Source: Pseudomonas sp. BBP2017
GTDB lineage: Bacteria > Pseudomonadota > Gammaproteobacteria > Pseudomonadales > Pseudomonadaceae
Length of the DNA stretch: 64,000 nt
Direction: 5' to 3'
Assembly (NCBI RefSeq): GCF_003024385.1
Contig: NZ_PVZN01000010.1
Span: forward strand, 114,415-178,414
The translations under genes were made by a program, and so were the position numbers. Under the pieces are notes generated by a model. It was not told where the DNA came from. It saw nothing but the letters and a program-made list of their open reading frames with translations, and made no database searches. Below are positions 20,213 through 30,240 of the stretch, piece after piece. Every line of letters starts with the position of its first letter. Positions within the stretch are counted from its first letter, which is position 1.

Positions 20213-21307
20213 ATGACGCCCCTAGAACGATATCAAGCAGATCTGAAACGTCCCGAATTCTTCCATGATGCAGCGCAGGAAACTGCGGTGCGTCATCTGC
20301 AGCGCCTGTACGACGATCTGATCGCGGCGCAGAACAACAAGCCGGGAGTGTTCGGCAAGCTGTTCGGCAAGAAGGAGCAGGCACCGGTCAAGGGCTTGTA
20401 CTTCTGGGGTGGGGTAGGACGCGGCAAGACTTATCTGGTCGATACGTTCTTCGAGGCACTGCCGTTCAAGCAGAAGGTGCGTACGCACTTCCACCGCTTC
20501 ATGAAGCGCGTGCACGAAGAAATGAAAACCCTCAAGGGTGAGAAGAACCCGCTGACCATCATCGCCAAGCGTTTTTCCGATGAGGCGCGGGTGATCTGTT
20601 TCGACGAGTTTTTCGTCTCCGATATTACCGACGCGATGATCCTGGGCACGCTGATGGAGGAGCTGTTCAAAAACGGCGTAACCCTGGTGGCCACTTCCAA
20701 CATCGTTCCGGATGGCCTGTACAAGGACGGCCTGCAGCGCGCGCGCTTCCTGCCAGCCATTGCCCTGATCAAGCAGAACACCGAGATTGTCAACGTCGAC
20801 AGCGGCGTCGACTATCGTCTGCGTCATCTGGAACAAGCCGAGTTGTTCCACTTCCCGCTGGACGAGGCGGCTCACGAAAGCCTGCGCAAGAGCTTCCGTG
20901 CGCTGACGCCGGAGTGCGCCCAGTCGGTGGAAAACGACGTTCTGGTTGTCGAGAACCGCGAGATCCGTGCCTTGCGCACCTGTGACGACGTGGCCTGGTT
21001 CGACTTCCGCGAACTGTGCGACGGCCCGCGTAGCCAGAACGATTACATCGAACTGGGCAAGATTTTCCATGCCGTGCTGCTCAGCGACGTCGAGCAGATG
21101 AGTGTGGCCACTGATGACATCGCCCGGCGTTTCATCAACATGGTCGACGAGTTCTATGACCGCAATGTCAAACTGATCATCTCGGCTGAGGTTGAGCTCA
21201 AGGACCTGTATACCGGTGGCCGGTTGACCTTCGAATTCCAGCGCACCCTCAGCCGTTTGCTGGAAATGCAGTCTCACGAGTTCCTGGCGCGGGCGCACAA
21301 GCCTTGA
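20213..21307 (+). CDS. zapE: Cell division ATPase ZapE (AFG1 family)
   Basis: A 364-residue AAA-type ATPase. Walker A is GGVGRGKT (about 66-73) and Walker B is VICFDEFFVSD (about 127-137), followed by the arginine-containing GLYKDGLQRARFLPAI segment. In E. coli, ZapE associates with the Z-ring late in constriction and destabilises FtsZ polymers, and the family is homologous to mitochondrial AFG1/LACE1. The ATG at 20213 begins MTPLERYQ, typical of the family. The upstream spacing is short after the trpS terminator, so the promoter must be compact. It ends at a REP pair. Confidence 0.93.
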   Translation: MTPLERYQADLKRPEFFHDAAQETAVRHLQRLYDDLIAAQNNKPGVFGKLFGKKEQAPVKGLYFWGGVGRGKTYLVDTFFEALPFKQKVRTHFHRFMKRVHEEMKTLKGEKNPLTIIAKRFSDEARVICFDEFFVSDITDAMILGTLMEELFKNGVTLVATSNIVPDGLYKDGLQRARFLPAIALIKQNTEIVNVDSGVDYRLRHLEQAELFHFPLDEAAHESLRKSFRALTPECAQSVENDVLVVENREIRALRTCDDVAWFDFRELCDGPRSQNDYIELGKIFHAVLLSDVEQMSVATDDIARRFINMVDEFYDRNVKLIISAEVELKDLYTGGRLTFEFQRTLSRLLEMQSHEFLARAHKP

Positions 21308-21310
21308 TCG

Positions 21311-21366
21311 ATCGCGGGGCAAGCCCGCTCCTACCGATTCCGGTGGGAGCGGGCTTGCCCCGCGAT
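21311..21366. repeat. REP palindrome pair downstream of zapE
   Basis: ATCGCGGGGCAAGCCCGCTC, then CTACCG, pairs with the matching inverted copy across ATTC, giving about 26 nearly perfect base pairs. It lies between convergent zapE and the AraC-type gene. It is the Pseudomonas REP type also found at 52086, 56972 and 63834, and can act as a transcript stabiliser or terminator. Confidence 0.9.
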
Positions 21367-21373
21367 AAGGCCC

Positions 21374-22372
21374 TCAAGCCTCCTGCATGAACTGCTGCCG
21401 ATACTGGTTCGGCGACAACTCCGTGTGCTGTCTGAATAACCGCGCAAAGAAACTCGCATCGTCATAACCGACCTCATAGCTGATGGTCTTGATGCTCTTG
21501 CGCGTGCCTGACAACAAGCCCTTGGCCGTCTCTATCCGCAGTCGTTGCAGGTAGTGCAGCGGCTTGTCACCGGTCGCAGTCTGAAAACGGCGCATGAAGT
21601 TGCGGATGCTCATGCCATGGTTGCGCGCCACGTCTTCAAAGCGGAACTTGTCGGCAAAGTGCTCTTCGAGCCACTGCTGGATCTGCAGAATGATCAGGTC
21701 CTGGTGCAGTTTTTGCCCGCCAAAGCCCATGCGCCCCGGGGTGTAGTTGCGCTGCACCTCGTAAAGGATGTCGCGGGCGACCGCCTGGGCGACGTTGGCG
21801 CCGCAGAAGCGTTCGATCAGATAGATGTACAGATCGCAGGCCGAGGTGGTGCCGCCAGCGCAGTAGAGGTTGTCGGCGTCAGTCAGGTGCTTGTCCTGAT
21901 TCAGGCTGACCTTGGGGAAGCGTTCGGCGAACTGGTTGAAGAAGCGCCAGTAAGTGGTCGCCTCCTTGCCATCGAGCAAACCGGACTCGGCCAGCCAGAA
22001 CACGCCACTGGCCTCGCCGCAGAGCACGGCGCCGCGGGCGTGCTGCTCGCGCAGCCAGGGCAGGACCTGGGGGTAGCGCTGGCAGAGTGCGTCGAAGTCG
22101 TCCCAGAAGGCCGGCAGAATGATCACATCGGCTTGCTCCAGGCCACTGTCCACTGGCAGCAGGACGTCGCTGAAAGTCCGCACAGGCTGCCCGTCAGGGC
22201 TGACCAGGCGGGTCTCGAACATCGGTTGCAAGCCCAGGCCCAGCTGTTTGCCGTAGCGCAGGCTGGCCAAGTGGAAGAAGTCCTTGGCCTGCATCACTGT
22301 CGAAGCAAAGACGTTATCGATGGCCAGGATACTGACGCGCCGCAAGGACGCGGTGGGTTGGGTAAACATCAT
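21374..22372 (-). CDS. GlxA-type transcriptional regulator: DJ-1/PfpI-like domain plus AraC HTH
   Basis: A 332-residue regulator. The N-terminal half (about 12-195) is a DJ-1/class I glutamine-amidotransferase-like sensor. It has GEASGVFWLAESGLL where amidotransferases have the nucleophile elbow; the Cys before GE (VLCGEAS) is present. The C-terminal AraC domain (about 230-330) has two HTH units, ending VGYDDASFFARLFRQHTELS. Relatives include ArgR, GbdR, CdhR and FtrA, but the ligand cannot be assigned here. The ATG at 22370-22372 is followed immediately by a second ATG. The ribosome binding site is weak. The gene has no obvious operon partner. Confidence 0.85.
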   Translation of the reverse strand: MMFTQPTASLRRVSILAIDNVFASTVMQAKDFFHLASLRYGKQLGLGLQPMFETRLVSPDGQPVRTFSDVLLPVDSGLEQADVIILPAFWDDFDALCQRYPQVLPWLREQHARGAVLCGEASGVFWLAESGLLDGKEATTYWRFFNQFAERFPKVSLNQDKHLTDADNLYCAGGTTSACDLYIYLIERFCGANVAQAVARDILYEVQRNYTPGRMGFGGQKLHQDLIILQIQQWLEEHFADKFRFEDVARNHGMSIRNFMRRFQTATGDKPLHYLQRLRIETAKGLLSGTRKSIKTISYEVGYDDASFFARLFRQHTELSPNQYRQQFMQEA

Positions 22373-22447
22373 TTTCGTTATTCTTATAGGGTAGAGTGGT
22401 CAATCACCGGCTGGATCGTCTTATTTTTTGGCCGTTGTGTCTACCCT

Positions 22448-22474
22448 CGGTTCCCGCGCGATGCACGGGAACCG
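22448..22474 (-). terminator. Inverted repeat after the aldo/keto reductase gene
   Basis: CGGTTCCCG (22448-22456) pairs with CGGGAACCG (22466-22474), 11 bp beyond the reductase stop codon. There is no T tract, so termination would be weak or Rho-assisted. Confidence 0.4.
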
Positions 22475-22484
22475 CTAGCGCGCC

Positions 22485-23525
22485 TCAGGGCGCCGGGTTG
22501 GGTTGGTCCTGATGAATGGCTTCGATACCTGCCAACAGCTCGTCAGAGAGCTTGAGGTCGAGGCTGGCGAGGTTGCTGTCGAGTTGTTCCAGGGTGGTGG
22601 CGCCGATGATGTTGCTGGTCACGAATGGCTGGCGGGTGACAAACGCCAGGGCCATTTGCGCCGGGTCCAGGCCGTGCTCGCGGGCCAGTTGCACATAGCG
22701 GCTGCAGGCGGCGACGGTCTGCGGGTTGGAATAGCGCGAGAAACGGCTGAACAGGGTCAGGCGGCCCTTGGCGGGACGCGCACCGTTCTCGTACTTGCCC
22801 GAGAGCATACCAAAGGCCAGTGGCGAGTAGGCCAGCAAGCCGCACTGCTCGCGGATGGCAATCTCCGCCAGGCCCACTTCGAAGCTGCGGTTGAGCAGGT
22901 TGTAAGGGTTCTGGATCGACACGGCGCGGCTCCAGCCCCGGCTTTCGGCCAGTTGCAGGAATTTCATGGTGCCCCAGGGCGTTTCGTTGGACAGGCCGAT
23001 ATGGCGGATCTTGCCGGCCTTGACCTGCTCGTCGAGTACTTCCAGGGTTTCTTCCAGCGGCGTGAAGTGATCCTGGGGCAGGTGCTGGTAACCCAGCTTG
23101 CCGAAGAAGTTGGTGCTGCGCTCGGGCCAGTGCAATTGGTAGAGGTCGATCCAGTCGGTCTGCAGGCGTTTGAGGCTGGCGTCCAGGGCAGCGACGATGT
23201 GCTGGCGGTTGTGCTTGAGCTGACCGTCGCGAATGTGGCTGATGCCATTGCCCGGGCCGGCCACCTTGCTGGCCAGAACCCACTCGGCACGATCACCGCG
23301 CGCCTTGAACCAGTTGCCGATGATGCGCTCGGTGGCGGCATAGGTTTCCGGGCGCGGCGGTACCGGGTACATCTCGGCGGTGTCGATGAAATTGATCCCG
23401 GCAGCCTTGGCGCGTTCGATCTGGGTGAACGCTTCGGCCTGCTCATTCTGCTCGCCCCAGGTCATGGTGCCCAGGCACAAAGCGCTGACGTTGAGGTCGG
23501 TGCGGCCCAGCTGGCGGTAGTCCAT
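22485..23525 (-). CDS. tas: NADP(H)-dependent aldo/keto reductase, Tas family
   Basis: A 346-residue protein, the same length as E. coli Tas. The catalytic tetrad is visible: Asp48 (FIDTAEMY), Tyr53, Lys87 (LASKVAG) and His132 (YQLHWPER). The segment after residue 50 (EMYPVPPRPET) is typical of Tas/YghZ-like enzymes rather than of YajO. The physiological substrate is unknown. The gene is transcribed away from rplM, with its ATG at 23523-23525. Nothing else is coupled to it. Confidence 0.88.
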   Translation of the reverse strand: MDYRQLGRTDLNVSALCLGTMTWGEQNEQAEAFTQIERAKAAGINFIDTAEMYPVPPRPETYAATERIIGNWFKARGDRAEWVLASKVAGPGNGISHIRDGQLKHNRQHIVAALDASLKRLQTDWIDLYQLHWPERSTNFFGKLGYQHLPQDHFTPLEETLEVLDEQVKAGKIRHIGLSNETPWGTMKFLQLAESRGWSRAVSIQNPYNLLNRSFEVGLAEIAIREQCGLLAYSPLAFGMLSGKYENGARPAKGRLTLFSRFSRYSNPQTVAACSRYVQLAREHGLDPAQMALAFVTRQPFVTSNIIGATTLEQLDSNLASLDLKLSDELLAGIEAIHQDQPNPAP

Positions 23526-23703
23526 TGGCTTGTCCCTGACAAAAGAAGCATAAAAGCAGGTTGAATTTTTTTTCGCAATCTGGATAATTCAGCCCCTCTC
23601 CGTGTTGTGGGAGTGATGCCCCGCTTCATAGAAGAACCCTGCCGAATATTGGACGCGCTGACCCGAGCCCCCGATAGCGTCCGTGTGCGGCTGTGTCCTT
23701 GAC

Positions 23704-23732
23704 TTGTCAAGGTGCGCACTATCCAGTAAGAT
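23704..23732 (+). promoter_or_regulatory. Sigma-70 promoter for rplM-rpsI with overlapping palindrome
   Basis: TTGTCA (23704-23709), a 17-bp spacer and TAAGAT (23727-23732) lie 45 bp upstream of rplM. The -35 box is inside the dyad CCTTGAC-TT-GTCAAGG (23697-23712). The leader of about 35-40 nt contains GGGCGGCC, which could pair with the upstream CCGCC. This would be the place for L13 feedback control, as reported in E. coli, but I see no decisive structure. Confidence 0.6.
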
Positions 23733-23776
23733 CCGCCGTCTTATTTTCGCTTGGGCGGCCCCTGAGGCTATAAAGA

Positions 23777-24205
23777 ATGAAAACTTTTACTGCTAAACCG
23801 GAAACAGTAAAACGCGACTGGTTCGTAGTTGACGCCGCTGGTCAGACCCTGGGTCGTCTGGCTACCGAAATCGCTAGCCGTCTGCGTGGCAAGCACAAAC
23901 CAGAATACACTCCTCACGTTGACACCGGCGACTACATCGTCGTCATCAACGCCGAGCAGATCCGTGTCACTGGTGCCAAGACTTCGGACAAAATGTACTA
24001 CTCCCACTCCGGCTTCCCGGGCGGTATCAAGGAAATCAACTTCGAGAAGTTGATCGCCAAGGCCCCAGAGCGCGTGATCGAGACCGCGGTTAAAGGCATG
24101 CTGCCTAAAAACCCACTGGGTCGCGACATGTACCGTAAGCTGAAAGTCTATGCGGGCGCTACTCACCCTCATACTGCTCAGCAGCCCCAAGAACTGAAGA
24201 TTTAA
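23777..24205 (+). CDS. rplM: 50S ribosomal protein L13
   Basis: A 142-residue ribosomal protein of standard length. It contains the family's N-terminal [20 protein letters not shown] and central [16 protein letters not shown] segments. It is a primary binder of 23S rRNA and is needed early in 50S assembly. It forms a two-gene operon with rpsI, 14 bp apart, which is the usual arrangement in proteobacteria. The operon ends at the terminator at 24628. Confidence 0.98.
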   Translation: MKTFTAKPETVKRDWFVVDAAGQTLGRLATEIASRLRGKHKPEYTPHVDTGDYIVVINAEQIRVTGAKTSDKMYYSHSGFPGGIKEINFEKLIAKAPERVIETAVKGMLPKNPLGRDMYRKLKVYAGATHPHTAQQPQELKI

Positions 24206-24219
24206 CGGAATAGTTCATT

Positions 24220-24612
24220 ATGTCGGCGACTCAAAATTACGGCACTGGCCGTCGCAAGACCGCAACCGCTCGCGTTTTCCTGCGTCCAGGTACCGGTAAC
24301 ATCTCCATCAACAACCGTTCTCTGGACGTGTTCTTCGGTCGTGAAACCGCGCGCATGGTAGTACGCCAGCCGCTGGAACTGACCGAAACCACCGAGAAGT
24401 TCGACATCTACGTCACCGTTATCGGTGGTGGTGTCAGCGGCCAGGCCGGTGCAATCCGTCACGGTATCACCCGTGCACTGATGGACTACGACGAAACCCT
24501 GCGTGGCGCTCTGCGCAAAGCTGGCTTCGTTACCCGTGACGCTCGTGAAGTTGAGCGTAAGAAAGTGGGTCTGCGTAAAGCACGTAAGCGTCCTCAGTAC
24601 TCCAAGCGTTAA
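24220..24612 (+). CDS. rpsI: 30S ribosomal protein S9
   Basis: A 130-residue ribosomal protein. [19 protein letters not shown] lies near the N-terminus. The basic C-terminal tail ends [11 protein letters not shown], which reaches the P-site tRNA in the 30S subunit. It follows rplM and shares its promoter. Codon use is strongly biased, as expected for a highly expressed gene. Confidence 0.98.
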   Translation: MSATQNYGTGRRKTATARVFLRPGTGNISINNRSLDVFFGRETARMVVRQPLELTETTEKFDIYVTVIGGGVSGQAGAIRHGITRALMDYDETLRGALRKAGFVTRDAREVERKKVGLRKARKRPQYSKR

Positions 24613-24627
24613 TTTCGCTTCGGCGTT

Positions 24628-24667
24628 CAAAAAAAGCCCGGTTCCTGGTGGAATCGGGCTTTTTTTA
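24628..24667 (+). terminator. Rho-independent terminator of rplM-rpsI
   Basis: AGCCCGGTTCC (24635-24645) pairs with GGAATCGGGCT (24650-24660), including one G-T pair. It is flanked by an A run upstream and a T run downstream. Confidence 0.92.
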
Positions 24668-24766
24668 TGTCTTGAATAACTATGCTGTTCTTTACTGTGA
24701 CAACTTGCCGCATAGACGCAAGTCAAGAGCTACAAGGGATTGCGCCTTGGTTGCAGGCTAATCACC

Positions 24767-24795
24767 TTGTCAGAGAAGGGTCTTTTCATTACCAT
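24767..24795 (+). promoter_or_regulatory. Candidate promoter for petABC
   Basis: TTGTCA (24767-24772), 17 bp and TACCAT (24790-24795) precede petA by about 80 bp. The 24613-24875 gap otherwise contains only the rpsI terminator and AT-rich leader. This is a motif match only. Confidence 0.4.
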
Positions 24796-24875
24796 GCGGC
24801 AAATTTTTAGCAGTTCAGAAATTACTTAGTAGATGCCTGTTGTAACAGGCCATAAAGCTGATGGGAGAGGACTGA

Positions 24876-25469
24876 ATGAGCAATGACGGCGTCAATGCAG
24901 GCCGGCGTCGCTTCCTCGTAGCAGCCACATCCGTGGTGGGTGCTGCAGGAGCGGTGGGGGCTGCGGTCCCGTTCGTGGGGTCATGGTTCCCCAGTGCCAA
25001 GGCGAAAGCCGCAGGTGCACCGGTGAAGGTCAATATCGCCAAGGTAGAGCCAGGTCAGCAGATGATTGCTGAATGGCGTGGCCAGCCGGTCTTCATCGTC
25101 CGTCGCACCGAAGAGATCCTCGGCAACCTCAAGAAGATCGCTGGCGACCTCTCCGACCCTGAATCCAAGGCATCGGTTCAACCCACCTACGTCAATCCGG
25201 AGAACCGTGCGATCAAGCCGGAGATCCTGGTGCTGGTCGGTCTGTGCACCCACCTGGGCTGCTCGCCAACCTTCCGTCCTGAAGTCGCCCCGGTCGATCT
25301 GGGCCCCAAGTGGGTTGGCGGTTACTTCTGCCCGTGCCACGGCTCGCACTACGACCTGGCTGGCCGCGTCTACAAGTCCCAGCCGGCGCCGCTCAATTTG
25401 CCAGTGCCGCCGCACTCTTATGAGTCGGACGACATCATTGTCGTCGGCGTCGATCAGGAGAACGCGTGA
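24876..25469 (+). CDS. petA: Ubiquinol-cytochrome c reductase, Rieske iron-sulfur subunit
   Basis: A 197-residue Rieske protein of the cytochrome bc1 complex, passing electrons from ubiquinol to cytochrome c1. The [2Fe-2S] ligands are in CTHLGC (124-129) and CPCHGSH (152-158). The N-terminus has a Tat-type signal, RRRFLVAATS (11-20), before a hydrophobic anchor, as in other bc1 Rieske proteins. It is the first gene of petABC, and its stop overlaps the petB start by one base. Confidence 0.97.
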   Translation: MSNDGVNAGRRRFLVAATSVVGAAGAVGAAVPFVGSWFPSAKAKAAGAPVKVNIAKVEPGQQMIAEWRGQPVFIVRRTEEILGNLKKIAGDLSDPESKASVQPTYVNPENRAIKPEILVLVGLCTHLGCSPTFRPEVAPVDLGPKWVGGYFCPCHGSHYDLAGRVYKSQPAPLNLPVPPHSYESDDIIVVGVDQENA

Positions 25470-26680
25470 TGAGTAAGTTCATGGACTGGGTTGACGCCCG
25501 CTTCCCCGCGACCAAGATGTGGGAAGACCATCTCAGCAAGTATTACGCACCGAAGAACTTCAACTTCTTCTACTTTTTCGGCTCCCTGGCACTGCTGGTG
25601 CTGGTTAACCAGATCGTCACCGGCGTCTGGCTGACCATGAGCTTCACGCCGTCGGCCGAAGAGGCGTTTGCTTCGGTCGAATACATCATGCGTGATGTCG
25701 AGTACGGCTGGATCCTGCGCTACCTGCACTCCACCGGCGCGTCGGCATTCTTCATTGTCGTCTACCTGCACATGTTCCGCGGTCTGCTGTACGGCTCGTA
25801 CCAGAAACCGCGCGAACTGGTCTGGGTGTTCGGCATGCTGATCTACCTGGCACTGATGGCTGAAGCCTTCATGGGCTATCTGCTGCCATGGGGTCAGATG
25901 TCTTACTGGGGGGCCCAGGTGATCATCTCGCTGTTCGGTGCGATTCCGGTGATCGGCGATGACCTGACCCAGTGGATCCGTGGTGACTACCTGATCTCCG
26001 GCATCACCCTGAACCGCTTCTTCGCTCTGCACGTTGTGGCCCTGCCGATCGTGATCCTTGGCCTGGTGGTGCTGCACATCCTGGCGCTGCACGAAGTGGG
26101 TTCGAACAACCCTGATGGCGTCGATATCAAGAAGCTCAAGGACGAGAACGGTGTGCCGCTCGATGGCATTGCCTTCCATCCTTACTACACCGTGAAGGAT
26201 ATCGTCGGCGTCGTCGTGTTCCTCTTCGTGTTCTGTGCGGTGGTGTTCTTCTTCCCGGAAATGGGTGGTTACTTCCTGGAAAAACCGAACTTCGAGCAGG
26301 CTAACGCCTTCAAGACCCCTGAGCACATTGCTCCGGTCTGGTACTTCACTCCGTTCTACGCGATCCTGCGGGCGGTTCCGGACAAGCTCCTCGGCGTTAT
26401 CGCCATGGGCGCTGCGATTGCCGTGCTGTTCGTCCTGCCATGGCTTGACCGCAGTCCGGTCAAGTCCATGCGCTACAAAGGCTGGATGAGCAAAGCGTGG
26501 CTGGTGGTGTTCTGCGTTTCGTTCGTGATCCTCGGTGTGCTCGGCGTGCTGGCGCCAACCCCGGGCCGTACGCTGCTGTCGCAGGTATGCACCTTCCTGT
26601 ATTTCGCCTACTTCCTTCTGATGCCGTTCTACACCCGGCTTGAGAAGACCAAACCGGTTCCGGAAAGGGTGACTGGCTGA
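25469..26680 (+). CDS. petB: Ubiquinol-cytochrome c reductase, cytochrome b subunit
   Basis: A 403-residue polytopic membrane protein with about eight helices that binds two b hemes and the quinone sites. GYLLPWGQMSYWGAQVI (Qo side) is conserved, and LHSTGASAFFIVVYLHMFRG carries heme-ligand histidines. The ATG at 25469 overlaps the petA stop (TGATG), implying translational coupling. A GTG three bases earlier is in frame but is less likely. The petC start overlaps its stop in the same way. Confidence 0.97.
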   Translation: MSKFMDWVDARFPATKMWEDHLSKYYAPKNFNFFYFFGSLALLVLVNQIVTGVWLTMSFTPSAEEAFASVEYIMRDVEYGWILRYLHSTGASAFFIVVYLHMFRGLLYGSYQKPRELVWVFGMLIYLALMAEAFMGYLLPWGQMSYWGAQVIISLFGAIPVIGDDLTQWIRGDYLISGITLNRFFALHVVALPIVILGLVVLHILALHEVGSNNPDGVDIKKLKDENGVPLDGIAFHPYYTVKDIVGVVVFLFVFCAVVFFFPEMGGYFLEKPNFEQANAFKTPEHIAPVWYFTPFYAILRAVPDKLLGVIAMGAAIAVLFVLPWLDRSPVKSMRYKGWMSKAWLVVFCVSFVILGVLGVLAPTPGRTLLSQVCTFLYFAYFLLMPFYTRLEKTKPVPERVTG

Positions 26681-27459
26681 TGAAAAAGCTATTTGCAGTA
26701 TTGATTCTGGCAGTGATGCCCTCGTTGACCTTCGCGGCCGGAACCGGCGTGGTACTGGACAAGGTTGATATCGATCTGACCGACAAGGCCGCCATGCAGG
26801 ATGGCGCACGCACCTTTGCCAACTATTGCATGGGTTGCCATAGCGCCAAGTTCCAGCGTTACGAGCGCGTTGCTGACGATCTGGGTATTCCTCACGAGCT
26901 GATGCTCGAGAAGCTGGTGTTCACTGGCGCCAAGATTGGCGACCACATGAAGATCGGCATGAAGCCTGAAGATGCCAAGACCTGGTTTGGTGCTGCGCCG
27001 CCTGACCTGACCCTAGTCGCGCGGGTGCGGGGCACTGACTGGCTGTATACTTACCTGCGCAGCTTCTACGAGGACAAGTCGCGTCCGTACGGGGTGAACA
27101 ACAAGGTTTTCCCGAACGTCGGCATGCCTAACGTGCTGGTTGGCCTGCAAGGCAATCAGGTCATCGGCTGCAAACAGGTGCAGACTGTCGTCGATGGCAA
27201 GAAGCAATTCGACCCGCTGACCGGCTCGCCGTTGACCCATGAAGCGTGCGACCAGCTGACCGTGGAGCCGAAATCCGGTACCCTGACCGCAGAGCAGTTC
27301 GACGAGAAGGTCAAGAATCTTGTGACCTTCCTGGCCTACTCGGCCAACCCGGTCAAACTGGAAAGTCAGCGTATCGGCACCTACGTGCTGCTGTATCTGG
27401 CCTTCTTCTTCATATTCGCTTATCTGCTCAAGCGCGAATACTGGAAGGACGTGCACTGA
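26680..27459 (+). CDS. petC: Ubiquinol-cytochrome c reductase, cytochrome c1 subunit
   Basis: A 259-residue cytochrome c1. A signal peptide (about 1-20) precedes the mature protein, which has the covalent heme motif CMGCH (50-54). A C-terminal membrane anchor (about 233-252, GTYVLLYLAFFFIFAYLL) follows. The axial methionine is likely in the PNVGMPNVL segment. It is the last gene of petABC and is followed by a long GC-rich stem-loop. Confidence 0.96.
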   Translation: MKKLFAVLILAVMPSLTFAAGTGVVLDKVDIDLTDKAAMQDGARTFANYCMGCHSAKFQRYERVADDLGIPHELMLEKLVFTGAKIGDHMKIGMKPEDAKTWFGAAPPDLTLVARVRGTDWLYTYLRSFYEDKSRPYGVNNKVFPNVGMPNVLVGLQGNQVIGCKQVQTVVDGKKQFDPLTGSPLTHEACDQLTVEPKSGTLTAEQFDEKVKNLVTFLAYSANPVKLESQRIGTYVLLYLAFFFIFAYLLKREYWKDVH

Positions 27460-27485
27460 TCACGCAGTAGTTTCTGGTAGTTGAG

Positions 27486-27537
27486 CGCGCCCTGGGGGGC
27501 CTCTGGATAACGGAGGTTCCCGCAGGGCGCGTTTGCA
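27486..27537 (+). terminator. Stem-loop downstream of petABC
   Basis: CGCGCCCTG (27486-27494) pairs with CAGGGCGCG (27523-27531) and is followed by TTTGCATTT. An inner CCTC/GAGG stem lies in the loop. The T tract is imperfect, so termination may be partial, with read-through into sspA. Confidence 0.6.
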
Positions 27538-27576
27538 TTTGCAGCTTCTATAATTTCATCTGCGAGGAGGACCACT

Positions 27577-28194
27577 ATGGGCGTGACCAACCGGTTAGCC
27601 TGCTACTCCGACCCCGCTGACCATTATTCTCATCGGGTGCGCATCGTTCTCGCCGAGAAGGGTGTCAGCGTCGAGATCATCAATGTCGATCCCGGACGCC
27701 TGCCGCCCAAGCTGGTCGAAGTGAACCCCTATGGCGGCGTGCCGACCCTGGTCGATCGCGACCTGGCGCTGTACGAGTCGACGGTGGTGATGGAATACCT
27801 CGACGAACGTTACCCGCATCCGCCACTGCTGCCGGTTTACCCTGTGGCGCGGGCCAACAGCCGGCTACTGATTCATCGTATCCAGCGCGACTGGTGTGCA
27901 CTGGTTGACCTGATTCTCGATCCGCGCAGCAAGGAGGCCGCTCGTGTTCAGGCGCGCAAGGAGCTGCGCGAAAGCCTGACCGGTGTGTCGCCATTGTTTG
28001 CCGACAAACCTTGTTTCCTCAGCGAGGAGCAAAGTCTGGTTGATTGTTGTCTACTGCCCATACTCTGGCGCTTGCCAGTGTTGGGTATTGAACTGCCGCG
28101 GCCGGCCAAGCCGTTGCTCGATTACATGGAGCGACAGTTTGCCCGTGAAGCTTTCCAGGCAAGCCTGTCCGCTGCTGAACGTGAAATGCGCTAG
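27577..28194 (+). CDS. sspA: Stringent starvation protein A
   Basis: A 205-residue protein with a glutathione S-transferase fold. It binds RNA polymerase and alters stationary-phase and stress transcription. The N-terminal thioredoxin-like half contains [13 protein letters not shown] and [20 protein letters not shown], and the all-helical half follows. In SspA the GST active site is not functional for glutathione. A GAGGAGG ribosome binding site sits 6 bp before the ATG. A perfect TATAAT (27549-27554) lies just upstream, but its -35 is poor. sspB follows 17 bp downstream. Confidence 0.95.
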   Translation: MGVTNRLACYSDPADHYSHRVRIVLAEKGVSVEIINVDPGRLPPKLVEVNPYGGVPTLVDRDLALYESTVVMEYLDERYPHPPLLPVYPVARANSRLLIHRIQRDWCALVDLILDPRSKEAARVQARKELRESLTGVSPLFADKPCFLSEEQSLVDCCLLPILWRLPVLGIELPRPAKPLLDYMERQFAREAFQASLSAAEREMR

Positions 28195-28211
28195 GTTTTA
28201 AGGAGCTGTCG

Positions 28212-28643
28212 ATGAACTCCAGTCGCCCCTATTTGGTACGTGCACTCTATGAGTGGATCGTGGATAACGACTGCACCCCGCATATGCTGGTCAACGCCGA
28301 GTACCCGAAGGTGCAGGTGCCCCAGGGCTTCGCCAGTGATGGCCAGATCGTCCTGAACATCTCGCCCAATGCCGTACGTCATCTGCATATGGATAACGAT
28401 GCTGTGAGCTTCGAGGGGCGCTTTGGTGGGGTTGCCCATACCCTGTTCGTGCCTGCGGGCGCGATTCTTGGTATTTATGCTCGGGAGAATGGCCAGGGCA
28501 TGGTCTTCGAGCTTGAGCCGCCAGTGCTTGAGGATGATGAATATGAAGAGGGCGACGGTGTCGAGCCGGACGATGACGGCCCGCCTGCCGGTGGACAGCC
28601 GCCGCGGCCAAGCGGGCGTCCGAGCCTGAAGGTGGTGAAGTAA
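28212..28643 (+). CDS. sspB: ClpXP adaptor SspB
   Basis: A 143-residue adaptor that binds ssrA-tagged proteins from stalled ribosomes and delivers them to ClpXP. The folded substrate-binding domain covers about 1-110 (RPYLVRALYEWIVDNDCTP at the start). An acidic, Gly/Pro-rich disordered linker follows. The protein ends RPSLKVVK, which matches the ClpX-binding XB motif at the tail of E. coli SspB. It is in an operon with sspA and ends at a bidirectional terminator. Confidence 0.95.
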   Translation: MNSSRPYLVRALYEWIVDNDCTPHMLVNAEYPKVQVPQGFASDGQIVLNISPNAVRHLHMDNDAVSFEGRFGGVAHTLFVPAGAILGIYARENGQGMVFELEPPVLEDDEYEEGDGVEPDDDGPPAGGQPPRPSGRPSLKVVK

Positions 28644-28677
28644 CAAAAAAGGCGATCCTGGTGGATCGCCTTTTTTG
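28644..28677. terminator. Bidirectional Rho-independent terminator, sspB / YgdR-like gene
   Basis: AAAAAAGGCGATCC pairs perfectly with GGATCGCCTTTTTT across TGGT. Both strands have a T run, so it serves the convergent genes on each side. Confidence 0.93.
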
Positions 28678-28692
28678 TGTGCGTCAGTTGGA

Positions 28693-28911
28693 TTACAGAT
28701 CGGTGATGGTGCGGATCTGGTCCTTGTTGACGCGGGTTACTTTGCCGTCCAGCTGTTCGAACTCATAGAAGCCGGAGCTGCGCTCGTAGCGAGGGGCGTC
28801 GACTGCCTGAAACTCGCGGCCGTCGTTGAGGGTGATCAGGCTAGGGCTGGAACAGCCGGCCAGGGTGGCGAAGGCGCCAATCAGCAGGGTTGGCAGCAGG
28901 CCGTTTTTCAT
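28693..28911 (-). CDS. Small YgdI/YgdR-like lipoprotein (DUF903)
   Basis: A 72-residue lipoprotein precursor with lipobox LAGC (Cys20). The mature part, LITLNDGREFQAVDAPRYER followed by GFYEFEQLDGKVTRVNKDQI, is an SH3-like DUF903 domain. Ser at +2 favours outer-membrane sorting. The E. coli relatives have no settled function. It follows dolP by 26 bp on the same strand and may be in the same transcript. Confidence 0.88.
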   Translation of the reverse strand: MKNGLLPTLLIGAFATLAGCSSPSLITLNDGREFQAVDAPRYERSSGFYEFEQLDGKVTRVNKDQIRTITDL

Positions 28912-28937
28912 GGGTACTTCCTTAGAAAGATAAAAAA

Positions 28938-30229
<1,292 letters not shown>

Positions 30230-30240
30230 TCAGGACGGGC

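Noticed and set aside
27549..27554. Perfect TATAAT as the sspA promoter
   Set aside because: There is no acceptable -35 at 16-18 bp, and the start would leave almost no leader before the GAGGAGG ribosome binding site. It was mentioned but not called.
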